Assembly (NCBI GenBank): GCA_963556695.1
Contig: CAUWAG010000020.1
Coordinates: forward strand, 5,766,001 to 5,830,000
Length of the DNA: 64,000 nt
From: Anthostomella pinea
Lineage: Eukaryota > Ascomycota > Sordariomycetes > Xylariales > Xylariaceae
Direction: 5' to 3'
In this document: in pieces, positions 1-12,200 of the stretch
How the letters are laid out: the number at the start of each line of letters is the position of its first letter
How positions within the stretch are numbered: the stretch's first letter is position 1
Position numbers and translations under genes: made by a program
Notes under the pieces: model-generated
The model's input: the letters and a program-made list of their open reading frames with translations, nothing else
Databases searched by the model: none
Told to the model about the DNA's origin: nothing

Positions 1-561
1 GCGGGTCCGAGTTCATCTATCTCAAGGCCAACGGCATCGGAGAAGCTCCGATCCGTAGCTAGGCGTCGAGAAGACGCAGTATGCCGCACACGCTTCGTAT
101 CCGAGTCTTCGACGAAGAAGTGGCTGCCCATGCCCAGGCGAGGGAAACGTCGACAGAGGTCCTCCTTGAGGCCGGACGCTGCGGCGATCTCGCCATAGGA
201 GGCGGTGCTGCCCAGGGTACGGTGTCTGCCAGGTTGTAACGATACGCAACGCGAAGGGCAAGGGCGTCGGTCCACTGCCTCAATGAATGTCACACCGCGT
301 TCTCCCAGATTCTCTCAGATGGAAGTAGCATAGATCATTACTCACGCTGAGTGCACAGTCCAAGGTGGTCTGCGCGGCGCCTCGGCTCAATTGCTTCAAC
401 TCGTTGGCGAGCGCCCAGCGCTCATCCTGGAGCTCGTCCGGTAGCTGGTCGAGCGTGTCGTCATCGAACGATGGGTAGGCGATATTCTGCGCCTCGGGGT
501 AAGCGTCGAGCTTCTTCGCCCGAGCGAGGATACACTCGGCCATGGAGGTCAGGGACGGCAT
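1..561 (-). pseudogene. Fungal O-methyltransferase, N-terminal part, frameshifted
   Basis: This looks like the N-terminal part of an S-adenosylmethionine-dependent O-methyltransferase of the fungal secondary-metabolite type. Exon 1 (346-561) starts at MPSLTSMAEC and ends at DCALS; an intron at 275-345 (donor GTGAGT, acceptor CAG) joins it to WTDALALRVAYRYNLADTVP. At about 211-220 the frame slips by one base, apparently a missing base between codons for VP and LGSTASYGEIAAASGL. After the slip the frame stays open to the window edge with the expected winged-helix dimerisation sequence (LCRRF..RLGMGSHFFVED, then VRHTASSRRLA). The catalytic Rossmann domain lies outside the window. A damaged oxidoreductase lies 1.7 kb away, suggesting a decayed biosynthetic locus. 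The frameshift is visible in the sequence; whether it is a real mutation or a sequencing error cannot be told here. The family call rests on remembered motifs. Confidence 0.7.
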
Positions 562-2238
562 CTTGGAACGGGTCGCGATGACTAGTCTGGCTTCAATCGA
601 GCTGAAGCTGAAAGGTGAACGGGCGTGCACAAGTTGACGTGATGAGATGGCTATGTTGTAGACCCGGAAATTCATTACAGCTTGGACTTGAAGACAAAAG
701 CAATCGCTAACTTGCAGCAGCATGGAACCAACAGACGCGAGACAGTCATGGTGATTGGATGGACCTGGGAAAAGTCGCTGATATCTGCAGACCGTTGGCT
801 ACCAATAGCTTCCTACATAAGTACCTAGGTACCTGACTGGAGTAGTGTTTGGGTAGGGGGTCTGACCTACAGTCTATGATAATGTGAATCTCATCTTCTA
901 AGACCCAAGGACATGCAGGCTGTCTCCAATGGGAGGAAAGGGGGGACCGGGGACAGCCACGGCCGGGCCGCGTGGGGACTGATCTGGGGTCAGGGGTCTG
1001 CCCGAGTCGACCCTGGGAACTCTGGAAGCCTGAACCGAGACCACTGCAGGATCCCAGGATACCGCTGCTGTTCTGTCTGTATAAGTCAGACGACGCTTTA
1101 AGTCATGTTGGGAAAGCCATCAGCGCCGCCTTTTCAGGGTCTGCCAATAAACGTTACAACTTAGCCTTCGTGTTCCCAACCCAGCAGGTTGGGAGATGTT
1201 GTCGATGTTGGAATCAATTCAGGCTCTGCCGCAGCCTTGAGAAAATTAACGATTTTTGGTGGCTCATGGCTGAACTCTGTTCGTCTTCTCCCTCTTACAA
1301 CTTAGACACCGAGGCGTTGCAACAATATGATGAGTAATACCGCGAACCGGCGCCGCCATATCCGCTACATTATAGTATACGTCGCAGGGCAGGGTATAGG
1401 CTCCTCCATGTTCGATCCTCCATGTTCGATCCTCCATGTTGCGCCAAGTTGCTCTCAGACGAGTAAGGTGAGGTGTGTCACCCATAATAGGAGACTTCTG
1501 ACCACCACGAAGAGCCACTGGTGGCAGCCGCGGGTAGTATGAATGTCTCGTCAGCTAGGTTGACGACACCCTCACCCTCGATGTTCACCTATCGGAGTAT
1601 CCAAATGGAGTCGAGGTACCCAAGATCCCCTGCTAGCAACTCATGATCGGCTGATGAAGCGACTGTTGAACATCCTCATGAGCCGTTACATTGTGAGGCA
1701 GAGCAGAGGCAAGAATTTACGCGGGAGTGGCCGCATCGATATCGAATATCCTCGCGCTTGTGCGAGCAGTTTCGCACCCTCCACCTTACATTCGAATGCG
1801 AGGCTAGACTTATGGATCTGATCGGTTTCCGACTTGCCGAATGCAAGATAGGCCCTTTGTCGGTGCTTTTTGGAAGCGGTGCGTCGAGGCAATTCATGGA
1901 TGGAGTTTTGCGTTCTGGATCTCGTGGGAGAGGCGCCTGAATGCTTCCGGGGACGATACAACATCGTCGTGAGCACCAACGTTGTGCGCGCTACGCAGGA
2001 TTGCACGGCGACGTGTGCGGAGCACTCCAGCGGTCCGGCCCGGGGGCGTGCTCTTCCTCTCTGAGCTGACAAATGGACAGGTGCAGTGGTCAGTAAGCAC
2101 CCGAGCGGTTCGATCTCTGCTCGACATGTCGCAAACCCATGATGCTATGCATCGCAATGCATAAAGCGAAAGTACAACAACCATAGTGGGAACTTCCTCG
2201 CATACATACAAGACCATCCAGCCTATGAACACGGCAAC
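562..2238. other. Intergenic, no supported gene
   Basis: I see no coding region with a recognisable family here; the open frames are short and overlap on both strands. A 14-base unit (CCTCCATGTTCGAT) is repeated in tandem around 1402-1441. The stretch may hold the promoter of the O-methyltransferase remnant and of the oxidoreductase at 2239. Confidence 0.4.
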
Positions 2239-3468
2239 ATGAAAGCACTCGTCCTAGACGCAGGGGCTCGAACGGCCCATCTCTCTCACATCCCACAACC
2301 TCGACCTGGTCCACGGGAATTTCTAGTCCAAGTCCAAGCCATATCCCTCAACCCCATCGATCCCCTCTATGTCGCTCACCCACTTGCAAGTTCCGGCCGC
2401 ACTATAGGAAGTGACCTCGCCAGCACGATTGCTGTGCTCGGCGAGCCTGTCTCGCTGGCCAAAGGGCTCAAGGAAGGCGTTAAGGTCGCAGGCTTCTTGC
2501 AAGGCACCTGTAGCGTCAATGATCGGCCGAATGCCTTTGCGGAGTTTCTTGTTGTGCCCTCAGATCTTGTCTGGAGAGTCCCAGACGGTGTTACGACTGA
2601 GGAAGCAGCGGGCATTAGTCTAGTGGCGTTGACAGCTGCGCAGGCCATATGGTACCGCCTTGGCCTGCCTGCTCCATTCGAGTATGATCGGGATGCAGTA
2701 TTGGATGAGCACCCCGAGTGGGTGAATCAATAGCAAGCTGCTCGGCTCGGCCGTCTCGAGACTCTGAACATCTTCATCTACGGCGCTTCAACGTCCGTCG
2801 GTCTCTATGCGGCCCAAATGGCCCGCCTCAGCGCCAAAGCTACCGGGAAGACGATCAGACTCTTCGGCGCAGCGAGTAGAGCTCACTGGCAAATGCTTCA
2901 ATCCTCGCCATATGCGTACGACCATCTCGTGGATTACCGCGACAACGACTGGCCGTCACAAATCGTCGCGCTTTCAAACGAGGAAGGAATGGACTACGTC
3001 TACGACTACATATCCGAAGGCTCCTCCGTCTCCCTCAGCGCCTCCACCCTCTCAGAGAGACCAGGCGCCGCAATGGCTTCCGTTCGCTCACGAGAAGGTC
3101 GCGCGTGGAGCACTGCCCAACCCCTGAAAGTCGAACCCATCTATGGCGCTGTTTGGGAAGGGCTGGGAGAGGAAGTGCAGTACCAGGGCCTCACTGTCAA
3201 GGCTTCGCCCGCGGCACGTGGATTCGCTGTTAAGTTCTACGAATGGCTTGGCAAGGCCCTAGGAGATGGGTTGAAGGCTGCGCCTATCAGATTGATGCCT
3301 GGTGGGCTGGAGAAGGTGGTGGGAGATGGGTTCGCTTTACTTGGGGCGGGAGGCATGACGAATAGGACGGTGGAGAGGAACGAGGTTTGGATGAAGCCTG
3401 TAAGTGCTGAGAAGATCGTGTATAGGCTTTGGTATCACTGCAGTTCGGAATTGCTGGTGAAGTACTGA
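2239..3468 (+). pseudogene. Zinc-type alcohol dehydrogenase/trans-acting enoyl reductase with premature stop
   Basis: Medium-chain dehydrogenase/reductase of the fungal ToxD-like/trans-enoyl-reductase type; such enzymes use NADPH to reduce enoyl or quinone groups and often sit in polyketide clusters. The N-terminal GroES-like domain runs from MKALVLDAG through SLNPIDPLYV, GSDLAST and VPDGVTTEEAAGISLVALTAAQA. The Rossmann fold begins at IFIYGASTSVGLYAAQMA. The C-terminal segment ends in EKIVYRL plus a short tail. The frame is continuous from 2239 to 3468 except for one TAG at 2731-2733, between WVNQ and QAARLGRL. Relatives often have a glutamine-rich linker at this place, so CAG to TAG is the simplest explanation. 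No intron with usable GT and AG fits there. Either the gene is dead or there is a sequence error. The catalytic zinc ligands of classical alcohol dehydrogenases are absent, as is normal for this subgroup. Confidence 0.8.
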
Positions 3469-6400
3469 TGTCTCATCTGTCCCCACCAACAAGACTGGCA
3501 TTCCGCCCCCTTTTCTCTACCAGTTTGCTCAATACTACATCACCTTTCTCGTCTTCTCCTACGAGCACCAGGTGACATAATAGGGACATTGTGTGCCCAG
3601 TCTCCACGGCATCTGGCAGCTGTCAAAGTTGCAGTACTACCAAGACAAATCGTGACCCCGAATATGTCTCAGAGTAGGCCGTACAGGCCGAGAAGGTTAA
3701 CGTAGGCCGCAGAAATGCTAGGCGGTAACTGGCTTGAGGAAATATCTAGTGTCCCTCCTTTGCCTGGATATGTACTAGCCGGAGTGGAAGTGGTAGAGTG
3801 ATGACAGCTTATCGCATCAAAGCCTATGGGTTACCGTCACCCAAGTGACAGCAGCACACGCCCTAATCCCCGTCGGAGGCACAAGACCCGGCTCGGGTTA
3901 TCCTGAGGCGATTAAGAGAGTATGCCCGTCAACCCCAGGCTCGGGCCGTGGTCCGTAAGCCGTTGGGAAGGAACTGGAATGTAAGACGTACCAGTACTTC
4001 TTCCTCGGGCTCGTCAGACCGAACTATGCGTTAGCACTAGTACCTCGACCACTCCGTTGGGTTCGTGGGGGCTATACAACGGAGTTCAAAACCAGCGCGC
4101 TGATCCCCGGTGTGTATAGGTGGCACAGATCTGGGGTCAACAGTCGCGCCACGTAGCTCGTGAGCCCGCTGGACCGCATGAACATACATGCTACATTGCC
4201 AGAAGAACTGTGCCGCGGGGAAGCAGACTGCGACCTCCTGCCCTGGTTCATAATAAGTTGGATCGGTACTCGACAGTACAACACTTCGCATTGATCGGCT
4301 TCAAAGTAACATCCATAACGTAGGACCAAACCGACAGACCGGTCTGCCGGTTGAACGCGGGCGGCCCATTTCGGACCCGGCTTGTGGGTCCCGGACCCGG
4401 ACACGATTACGAGTCCAGGTGGCATTCTGTAATGTGCCGTGACGAGATGCGCTGCACTCGCTATCACATTGGAGACATTGCATGCATCTTTGACCGTTTT
4501 GGTCGAAGACCCCGCAACAGCCTGGAAACTGAGTGGGGGCGTCGATTGGAAAATAGGGGGAAGGGCAGTCGAGAATTGACTACCAAATACACTTCCCGTT
4601 CCACCGTCTCTATGCATACAGGCCCAGTGTGTGAGAAAGTCCGCTGCGTCTCGTAACCTAAGAACCCAAATGCCGAATACAAAAGGGGTATACACATAAG
4701 TGACAAGTCACATCTGCAAGCTGACTATTCCCACACTCCTTCGCCCGCGGGGACCGTCGAACATGTAAACACCGACCGCCTGGGATAGGTCGAACACCGT
4801 CAGCTACGCTACATAGAGCCTTTCCAGAAGGGGTCGCCGAAGCAGGAAGGTCCGCGAAAATAGAAGGAGCCGAGGGAATATCCCTCGTGTTAAGCAGCAG
4901 GGAAGTGGAAAAGAAAAAGCCAGCGAAAACCCAACGGACAAATCATATCCAAGCCACCCAGACTGTCGGGTTCGCGAAGGATTCCCAATCCCAACCGTCT
5001 ATCAGGCTTCCTACTTACCCCTCCCGTCTCCCAACCAATGGCCAGCTTCTCACCGGTTGCGGTCCATTTCCTATTTCAGCGAACCTTTCTCATTGGGTCG
5101 ACTGAACTCCGTTTCTACTTCTCACTCCTCACCACACTACCTGATCAATTTACATACCTACCGGCCCCGACTCAATGGTCGCCGATAGACCCGACAACCC
5201 AGCTGCGCCCCAGACATACAACCAGCCAACACTGTCAGCATAGCTCACATGTCAGAACCTGACCCAACGGCCCAGCCAACCGGACGGACCATCCACAATC
5301 GGAGGGAGTGGTCGGGATCTGCAGGCAGGCCTGACTTGCAGAAGGATGAATGCGTAGCGGGACAGGTTCCGCGATCTCGAGCGGAATGCTGACGTGCCGT
5401 GCGATGGTGGGTCCTTCGTCAGTCCGGATGCGACGTGATGCGATGCATGACGCGGGGGATGAGACAGGATGGGCTGTTGCTGGGTTCGTGTCGTGGGTAG
5501 ATATGTGGCAGGAAGCGTCTGATGTAACAAGGCGCACGCAAGACCCCATAGGTACTGTACAGAGCCAGAACAACGATAGAAAACAGAAGGTCGAAAACCA
5601 GGTTGAAAATATGCACTTGGCGATCGCTTGCTCCGGGAGGATTGCGTTCCATACCCCCTGCCTTCTTCCACATACCGAACCCTTGTCATTACGTTATCTA
5701 CATACGTGCAGGCGTTACCGGGTTACGTATTTGTGTTTCTGAAGCGCTTCCCACTCCCCCGTATGCAAGCCCTGTGAGGCTGTGTCGAGCAGATGCCTAC
5801 ATGGAGGTTAGGGGGTAAATATCCCATCCGCGCTGCCAACTCCTGCACTCCACCACCCACCCCTCAGTCTGCCCGTTCAAGCCCCCCTCGTGATGGCTCA
5901 CAAGCGACAGGAAGATGGAACTTAGAGGGAGAGCGACTGCGCGAGTGCGTCACATGGCGTGTTAGATGGCCGTTAAGCGAGCAAGTAAGCGCAGCAAACG
6001 GCCAAAAACCACCACACCCTCTTTTCCTCTTTTCCTCTTCCTCCCTGTCTCCCTGCCTCCCACCCACGAACGGCTGTCGCATGCACGCAATACGCATCCT
6101 GCATCCCATCCACCCACCCTAGTAGTAACCAATCAAGGCCCTCGCTGCACCGACGCGCACCTCCCCATTGGGATGGATGATGGGGCGATGGACGATACTA
6201 CTCTCCGTGGCCAGGTGTCATTGGGGTCTCCGTCGTTGGGAATAGTTTGAGTGGCGGGTAGGTAGGTAGTATCTCGGTGCTGCAGTCTGCAATACGGCAC
6301 AGTAGCAACACGAACGGGATGGATGGGTGCGAGACCGTTGCCACGGCTCGTTGACCACCATTGCTGCCATCGCCACCGTCGCCACCACTGCTGCTGTCGT

Positions 6401-8157
6401 AGTCGGGATGGCGAAGTGCAGCACAGGTCTGGCTATGGTACCGTACATACAATGCGTTCGGGTCCCATACATATCGTTCAACCAAGGTCACAGTGGCAAC
6501 TGGTCGCTGCTCGTAGTGTGGTTACATGCGCCTCGAGCATAGAGGGAGGTTTGAAGTTTGGATAGAGTAGGTTCGTACCTACCTATGTAGGTCTGCAGAC
6601 TGCCTGTATGACACGCACCGGCTACGCCGTTGGCACCTCCGAACCCACCCGGCTGGACGACGATCCATGCTGCTGCTGCTGCTGCTGCTGCTGTGACGTC
6701 TGTCATCAAACCGACAGCATGGCACCCGGGCACGCCTACGACGTCGCGGGCAGTCCGGGTTGCTGATCGGAAACCCAACCTCACCAATCCAGTTCCCTAT
6801 CCATCTCCGTCTCCGAAGCCGGATAGCCGTTCGTAACTGTCGCTTGCAGTCTGCAGTGCAACACGGTTGGCCATTGACCGTTGGCAGTTGACCGTTGGCG
6901 CTTGAACGTTGGCGTTAGACATCTAATCCCGGGCCAAACCGGCAGGACGGCAGGGCGTGAACCATATAAACAAACCCGAACCAGCCAAGCCCAGCCCAGC
7001 GCCAGCTGGCCGGGTCGGGTCCTGCCATAAGGTAGGGGGAATGGAATGGGGAAGGTGTCGGATGCTTGCACGATGACACAGCTGCTCACAGTCCACAGCC
7101 TTCAAAGTTCATGCAGGCAAATCCAGGAATGGCAAACCGGGTGTGCCTTCGTCCGCTCGAACTGAAAATAAAAAGGATAGCGCGCATAGCTGGATCTGTC
7201 AAAACCCAGCCGATCGGGTACGCGCAGCATCACCACCACCACCACACACCACCGCCACCAGTTTGTTTGATTGACAACGTACATCCATCTGACAACGGTA
7301 ACCGTTGAGTGGAGTGGACCGGGGGCGCATTCCGCTTCGTCATGCGAGTGATATCCGCGGCGTCTGCGGTGCGACGTGAACTTCAGCAGAAGAAAAGAGA
7401 CACCAAGAACGACGAATACAAGACCGGTGGTGGGGAAAGATGCCAGCTCTAATTGCCCAAATACGAAGAACATGTGAAGCTGCCGTGCCACTCGAGATCA
7501 TTGGAGTCGTAAAGACCATCCCGAATACCCGATAGTCAAGAAAGCGATAGCATACGGATGGATGCAACGCGAAGACGGGCAGCGGAACTGATGATTCCTC
7601 CACTTATTCTAGGATATGGCTAGGTGGGTAGGTAGGTACACGTCAATGGGCAGGTAGATGCAGCAGCTCTATGCTACCAGGGAAATAAATCCAAACCCCT
7701 TCGCTGCTTTGCGCCCCAGCTCCGCGCGAATCCCAGTTCTTTTCGTTACACCCCTAACCTGTCAACTGAACCCCCATCAATTGCCGCCGAAATAGTCTCT
7801 CCAGGACGAGAAAAGGTGGCGTGAGGGATTGCGAGAAGACATAATGCTAGGTAATGCATGCTGAGTGTGGTGTAATGCAGCTCGTGTCGTTATTCATCGC
7901 GGGTGTGGACATGAAATTCCTCGTCCCGGTCGTGGTAAATACAAAGCGCTCGCATATGTGAAGAGAAGGAGTATAAGAAGAGTATGGCAAGTATTGAAGG
8001 TCGAATGATATCTCAACAGCCGTGACCAGCCACCACGGTTGCTGATGGAAGAGAACGGGGCGGGTGGGCGCGTGTTGTGTAACCGAAGCCGGTTCCCACG
8101 ATGCTACACACCTGCAGTGGTGATAGGATATGGGCCGGTTCGAGGGCGTCAGGACTG
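3469..8157. other. Gene-poor intergenic region
   Basis: No recognisable protein family was found in 4.7 kb. Several 60-200 codon open frames exist on both strands (the longest on the minus strand at 4072-4695), but none shows a motif, a consistent exon structure or a family resemblance. The 5.0-6.2 kb part is rich in pyrimidine runs, as in promoters or long 5' untranslated regions of filamentous fungi. Remote or RNA genes cannot be excluded. Confidence 0.35.
6668..6693. repeat. (CTG)n microsatellite
   Basis: About eight uninterrupted CTG/TGC triplets are directly visible. There is no supporting coding context, so this is annotated only as a simple repeat. Confidence 0.9.
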
Positions 8158-9260
8158 TCAGCTATCGCTTGTTTTCATGTCTGCTATGCGGAGTCGCAGA
8201 CTCTCCAGGACCTCGGGATCTGGCTTGGGTTCGACCTTTCTCGGTTTCACGCGCGGGCACTCGCTACATTTCTTGTGCGAGCAATTTGGGCACTCGTGGC
8301 CATCCACCACGTTCGGCAGGAACTTCTTCTTGCACTCATGGCAGGCGTGAACGCCTTTCGAGTTTGGGCCCGGCTCATCATTAGGATATCCATAGGGGTA
8401 TTTCTGCTTTGCATCCCTACAACTGGGTTAGATATACGCACAGTCCTCCGCGCGGGGCATGAGACTTACGGATTTCTGGGGCAGTCGCCGCAACGGCGGT
8501 GGCCACATTTGTCGCAAGTCCTCGCCTGTTTCGCAGCGGGTGAAATCAAGCTGCTACAAACGTGGCAGTGTCTTCTGACACGCATTCGAGGTCGGCCTTT
8601 GTAGACCAGGTCCTGGCCGCCAGCTTTGCCGGTGCGCTTCAAGTCGATCTTCTGGGAGTAGTCGTAGCTCGGGATTATCGGAGCCATGGCTTTGTGCTTC
8701 TGGATGAGGGCCTCTCTTCTTTCGCGATTGGCCTGTTTCTCGGCCTCGGTACGCCGGACAGGGTTCCGAACACACTGCTTGCACCGGGTGTGCTGGCAGT
8801 TGGGGCATTGGTTCCCAGCACCAAATTGCGTCTTGCACCGGTGACACTCACGGTGAACTCGCATGCGGACGGGCTTGTCAACTCGGAGCACATCGCCTTC
8901 GGTGGTATGCCACTCGCTGGGCTTGATCTCCAATCCAAATTTGGCACCAAGCTTCCTCGCACGTTCCTCGTGAATCTGAATTCTTGGGATCTTTGTGGCA
9001 CCCTCATACTCGGGAACCTTCTTCACTGGCGCGGCAGGAGGCGGGCTGGGCAACTGTCAGCAGGACCCAATGCAATGCAGTACCGATGATATTCACCTCG
9101 TTAATACAGGACCGGAAGCCGAGGCCGGTGCAGCAGCGGTGTCCCCGCGTGGCTTCCTTAAACCTTCTCCCTTCCTGAAGACGGTCTTCATGCGGTACAG
9201 GACCTTGCCCATGCCCTTCTTGTCCTTGCCCTCCTTGGGCGCTGTGGCAGGCGAACTCAT
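8158..9260 (-). CDS. Triple six-cysteine zinc-binding protein, unknown function
   Basis: Three exons (9097-9260, 8470-9045, 8158-8416) give 999 nt, 332 residues. The introns are 51 and 53 nt: the first has donor GTGAAT and acceptor CCCAG, the second donor GTAAGT and acceptor TTGTAG. The N-terminus (MSSPATAPKEGKDKKGMGKV) is basic, then proline-rich. Three copies of a cysteine unit follow at residues 122-146, 215-243 and 272-300. Each has the pattern CX2C, a 9- or 13-residue gap, then CX2CX4CX2C, with conserved flanks such as CPNC and CGHRRCGDCPRNP. Six cysteines per unit could bind one or two zinc ions in a treble-clef or ribbon fold. Linkers between units are Arg/Lys-rich, so nucleic-acid or nuclear roles are possible, but this is inference. 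I recall similar conserved hypothetical proteins in filamentous fungi but no described function. The exon model is well supported by phase and by motif continuity across both introns. Confidence 0.8.
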
Positions 9261-12200
9261 CTTTCCGGTTTTGATGCAAACTTTTGACTAAGAATCGGCG
9301 AAGCAATTTGGCTAGAAGTTGGTGCCTTCTGCCAATGGACTGGAGTCGCTGGTCCGGTATCTGGTAACGTAGAGTCGATATATCCACCTTGCAGTTGCAA
9401 GTCGACAAGGTCAAGCTCAAGCTCAAGGTCAAGCTCAAGCTCAACTGCGCTCAATACTACCACCTGAACTCTTCGGAAACTCGACAATTGACGGCACAGT
9501 CGAGCGGATAACGGTCGTAGTGGCGGTGGGGGGAGTACGTTGACACCTCGAACCAAGGTCAGGACGATATACTAGATATTATGGGTCGCGGAAACAGATG
9601 CCCTTCCTCGTCGTATACGCAAGACGCCGGCTTGGTGTTGATTGCCATTCAGGTGCGATGTATTAACTCCCAGAAGACTAGACGGCCATGGCGGTGGTTG
9701 TCGGGTGAGTCGAGCAGAAGCACGGAAGGCCACCAGCGAAAGAGGTTGAGAGGGCGGGCGGGAAGAGAGAACAATGGAAGAGGCCGTCGAGTTTCCCAGT
9801 TCCCAGGTGGAAGGACAGGATGGATCTACTAGTAGTCTAGTTCCGGTGGGAAATGGCAGGTTGCAGTAGTTTGTACCGACGCTAAGGACTGGATCCAAGC
9901 CCGACCTCTCGCAGAGCCCTGGACCCAGGAGTGTGTGTATTCATTGGTCGGACAGGAACCCATGGGTGTGGTGCGAGAGACTGGAGTCTGGACCGGCTTG
10001 CAAACGACATGAAGTACAAACGTGGATGGAGCGAGTTGGACGACACAACGTCTTTTGGCCCCGTTTGGCCCCGTCCCACAGAACTAACGTTGTACAGCCA
10101 AGTACTTCTTTATGGCCAGTCCCCGCCCAGCAGCATGGGGATCCACTACTGCCCCGCCGCCCCGTCTGGCGCCACCCTGCTTGGGTCGGGTGGTCGGGTA
10201 CATGTAGCTCGGATGGGCTTCGGTAAGCTGCCTGGCTGCACGGGGTGCTAGTAGTGACGGGCGACGGCCCCAGCTGCTGGGAATGGAAATATCGTACGGT
10301 TCCTACCTCACCGTGCATGCCCACAGGTGCCAACACAGCTACTAGCAGTACGGCGGCGGCATTGGATAGTATTGATAGGGGGCCGAGGGGCGCTGATAGG
10401 CCCGTGTAAATGAAACATTGTGAGCAGAATGCCATACATGATACAAGATACAAGGAGCTTGGGAGTTGTGAGTTGGAAGTTGGAAGTTGAACCCAAACGT
10501 CCATTACCTACCTGCAGCAGTTGCGATAGTGAACACGGGCGGTGTTGTTGCAGTAAAGTTATGAGTGCTCTTATAGGAGGAGGCACGGAAATAAACGGCC
10601 ACTCCACTGACATTGTTCTCTTCGTACTTTCCTCTTTCGAGTCCTTCAGGCATGCGCGAGTCAGGACAGCCGACAGCAAACCTTCAAAGGTTTGTAGAGC
10701 CCCCGCACTCCCCAGCTCCAATGTCCATACCTTGGTGCTTCTGCAGCTCACCCGCCGCACCGTGCAGATGGACATTGCGTCCCGTCGGGTCCCGCCTCGT
10801 CATCTCGCCGACGTGGAGTATCATTGATCCCCCGGGCCTTATTACTGGTCCCCTCTCGTTGGCCCAGGTGGCCAGGTGGCCCAGGTAGGTGGCCGACCCC
10901 GACCTCGCCATCCTGGGGTCCCTTGCCAGACTACCTATCCATGATCATCAACCCCTCCGCCCACTACCGACCAAATGGGCAACATGACCGAGCTTCTTCC
11001 AAATCCCCGGCAGATGAGTGGAACGATGCCTCACCTCGCCTCGTTGCCTTGGATGAGGCTGAAGGATGACAACCGTCTGTTATTTATTAATATTATTTCG
11101 AGGCGCAACCCTCACCACCATCTTATTAAATATCTTTACTTCTGTCTCTCTCTAACGGCAAGTTACGATCCACTGGGCGCCGTATGAGCTGCGCGCCTCG
11201 ACGAAATGCACCCAGTCAGCAGTCTGCCTTCCGTCATCCAATCCCGAGCGTCTGCTGCATCACTAGCAATGACACGCTGCCATTCGATCAAACCCCGAGT
11301 GCATAGCATTGCCCCTCCGGAGGTACCAATCAGCCACGGCGACGCAAACATGGTCTGCATTACATGTGCCCAGTTGAAGTTGAACTCGCCAGAGATCTAC
11401 CGAGAGAGGACCTGCCGACTCCAACACTGCATAGACCGGCCCAGCAACGGCCGCAGACGGGTCACGGCTCATTAGAAACACGCACCCCTTGCGATTCTCA
11501 TCCGTCTTGTCAAGTTATCATGCAGGTCTTGCATGGCATCGTCGTCGCCACTCGCCACTCGTCAGTCGGATGCTTCTTGCTCACATGTTCTACAACATCA
11601 GGCCCCGCGCCCATGTAACCTGCTGTGCACGGGATCAACGCATTATGACAGCCGGCTGCGCACAGTCAGGTTGCAGTGCTTCTCATAGTCTCAAGGAGGT
11701 TTTACCGAGCCCGACCAGCCGTGGACTTTCTACCGACAGGAACTTGTCGATACGAACAATGTTGTAGCCCAGAAACGTCGAGTCAGCGGGAAATAACCTT
11801 CTATAGCAAGAGGGCCCCTTTGATATCTTTCAGTTTGGCACTTTGCAGCTTGCCGAGCGGGCCATACGGTCCGCAACAAATACCATAAACGAATCTGATG
11901 GCTTTCTTAGTATGCAGATCCAGATCGGGCGAAAGATGAGCATCACGTTGGCGCCAATGATTTGCGCCCACGCAAACAATCTCCATGAGGCGGCAAGCCC
12001 TCTGGTGTTCCAGCGAATTAGATGCTCGGGCCGTCGACTGCTGTTGCCGCTCACCCCCTTCACCCAACAGGCTGGAACGCAGGATCCCTGTGCTCTATTT
12101 CGTGAAACCACACCATCTATCTGGGGATCAAGCCACCGGAACCAAATTGCGGTGTTGAGATCGATCCAACCGTCCCTTCTCCTTTGTTCTTGGATCATGC

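Noticed and set aside
4072..4695. Minus-strand open frame of about 207 codons
   Set aside because: No motif or family resemblance, overlapped by open frames on the other strand; treated as chance.
6668..6693. CTG triplet run considered as part of a polyglutamine or polyalanine coding tract
   Set aside because: No supporting exon around it in any frame.
8562..9089. Plus-strand frame of 175 codons antisense to the zinc protein
   Set aside because: It is the shadow of the minus-strand coding exon, whose cysteine periodicity and splice structure are convincing.
9941..10504. Minus-strand open frame of 187 codons
   Set aside because: No domain, low-complexity Ser/Leu-rich start, overlapping plus-strand frames of similar length.
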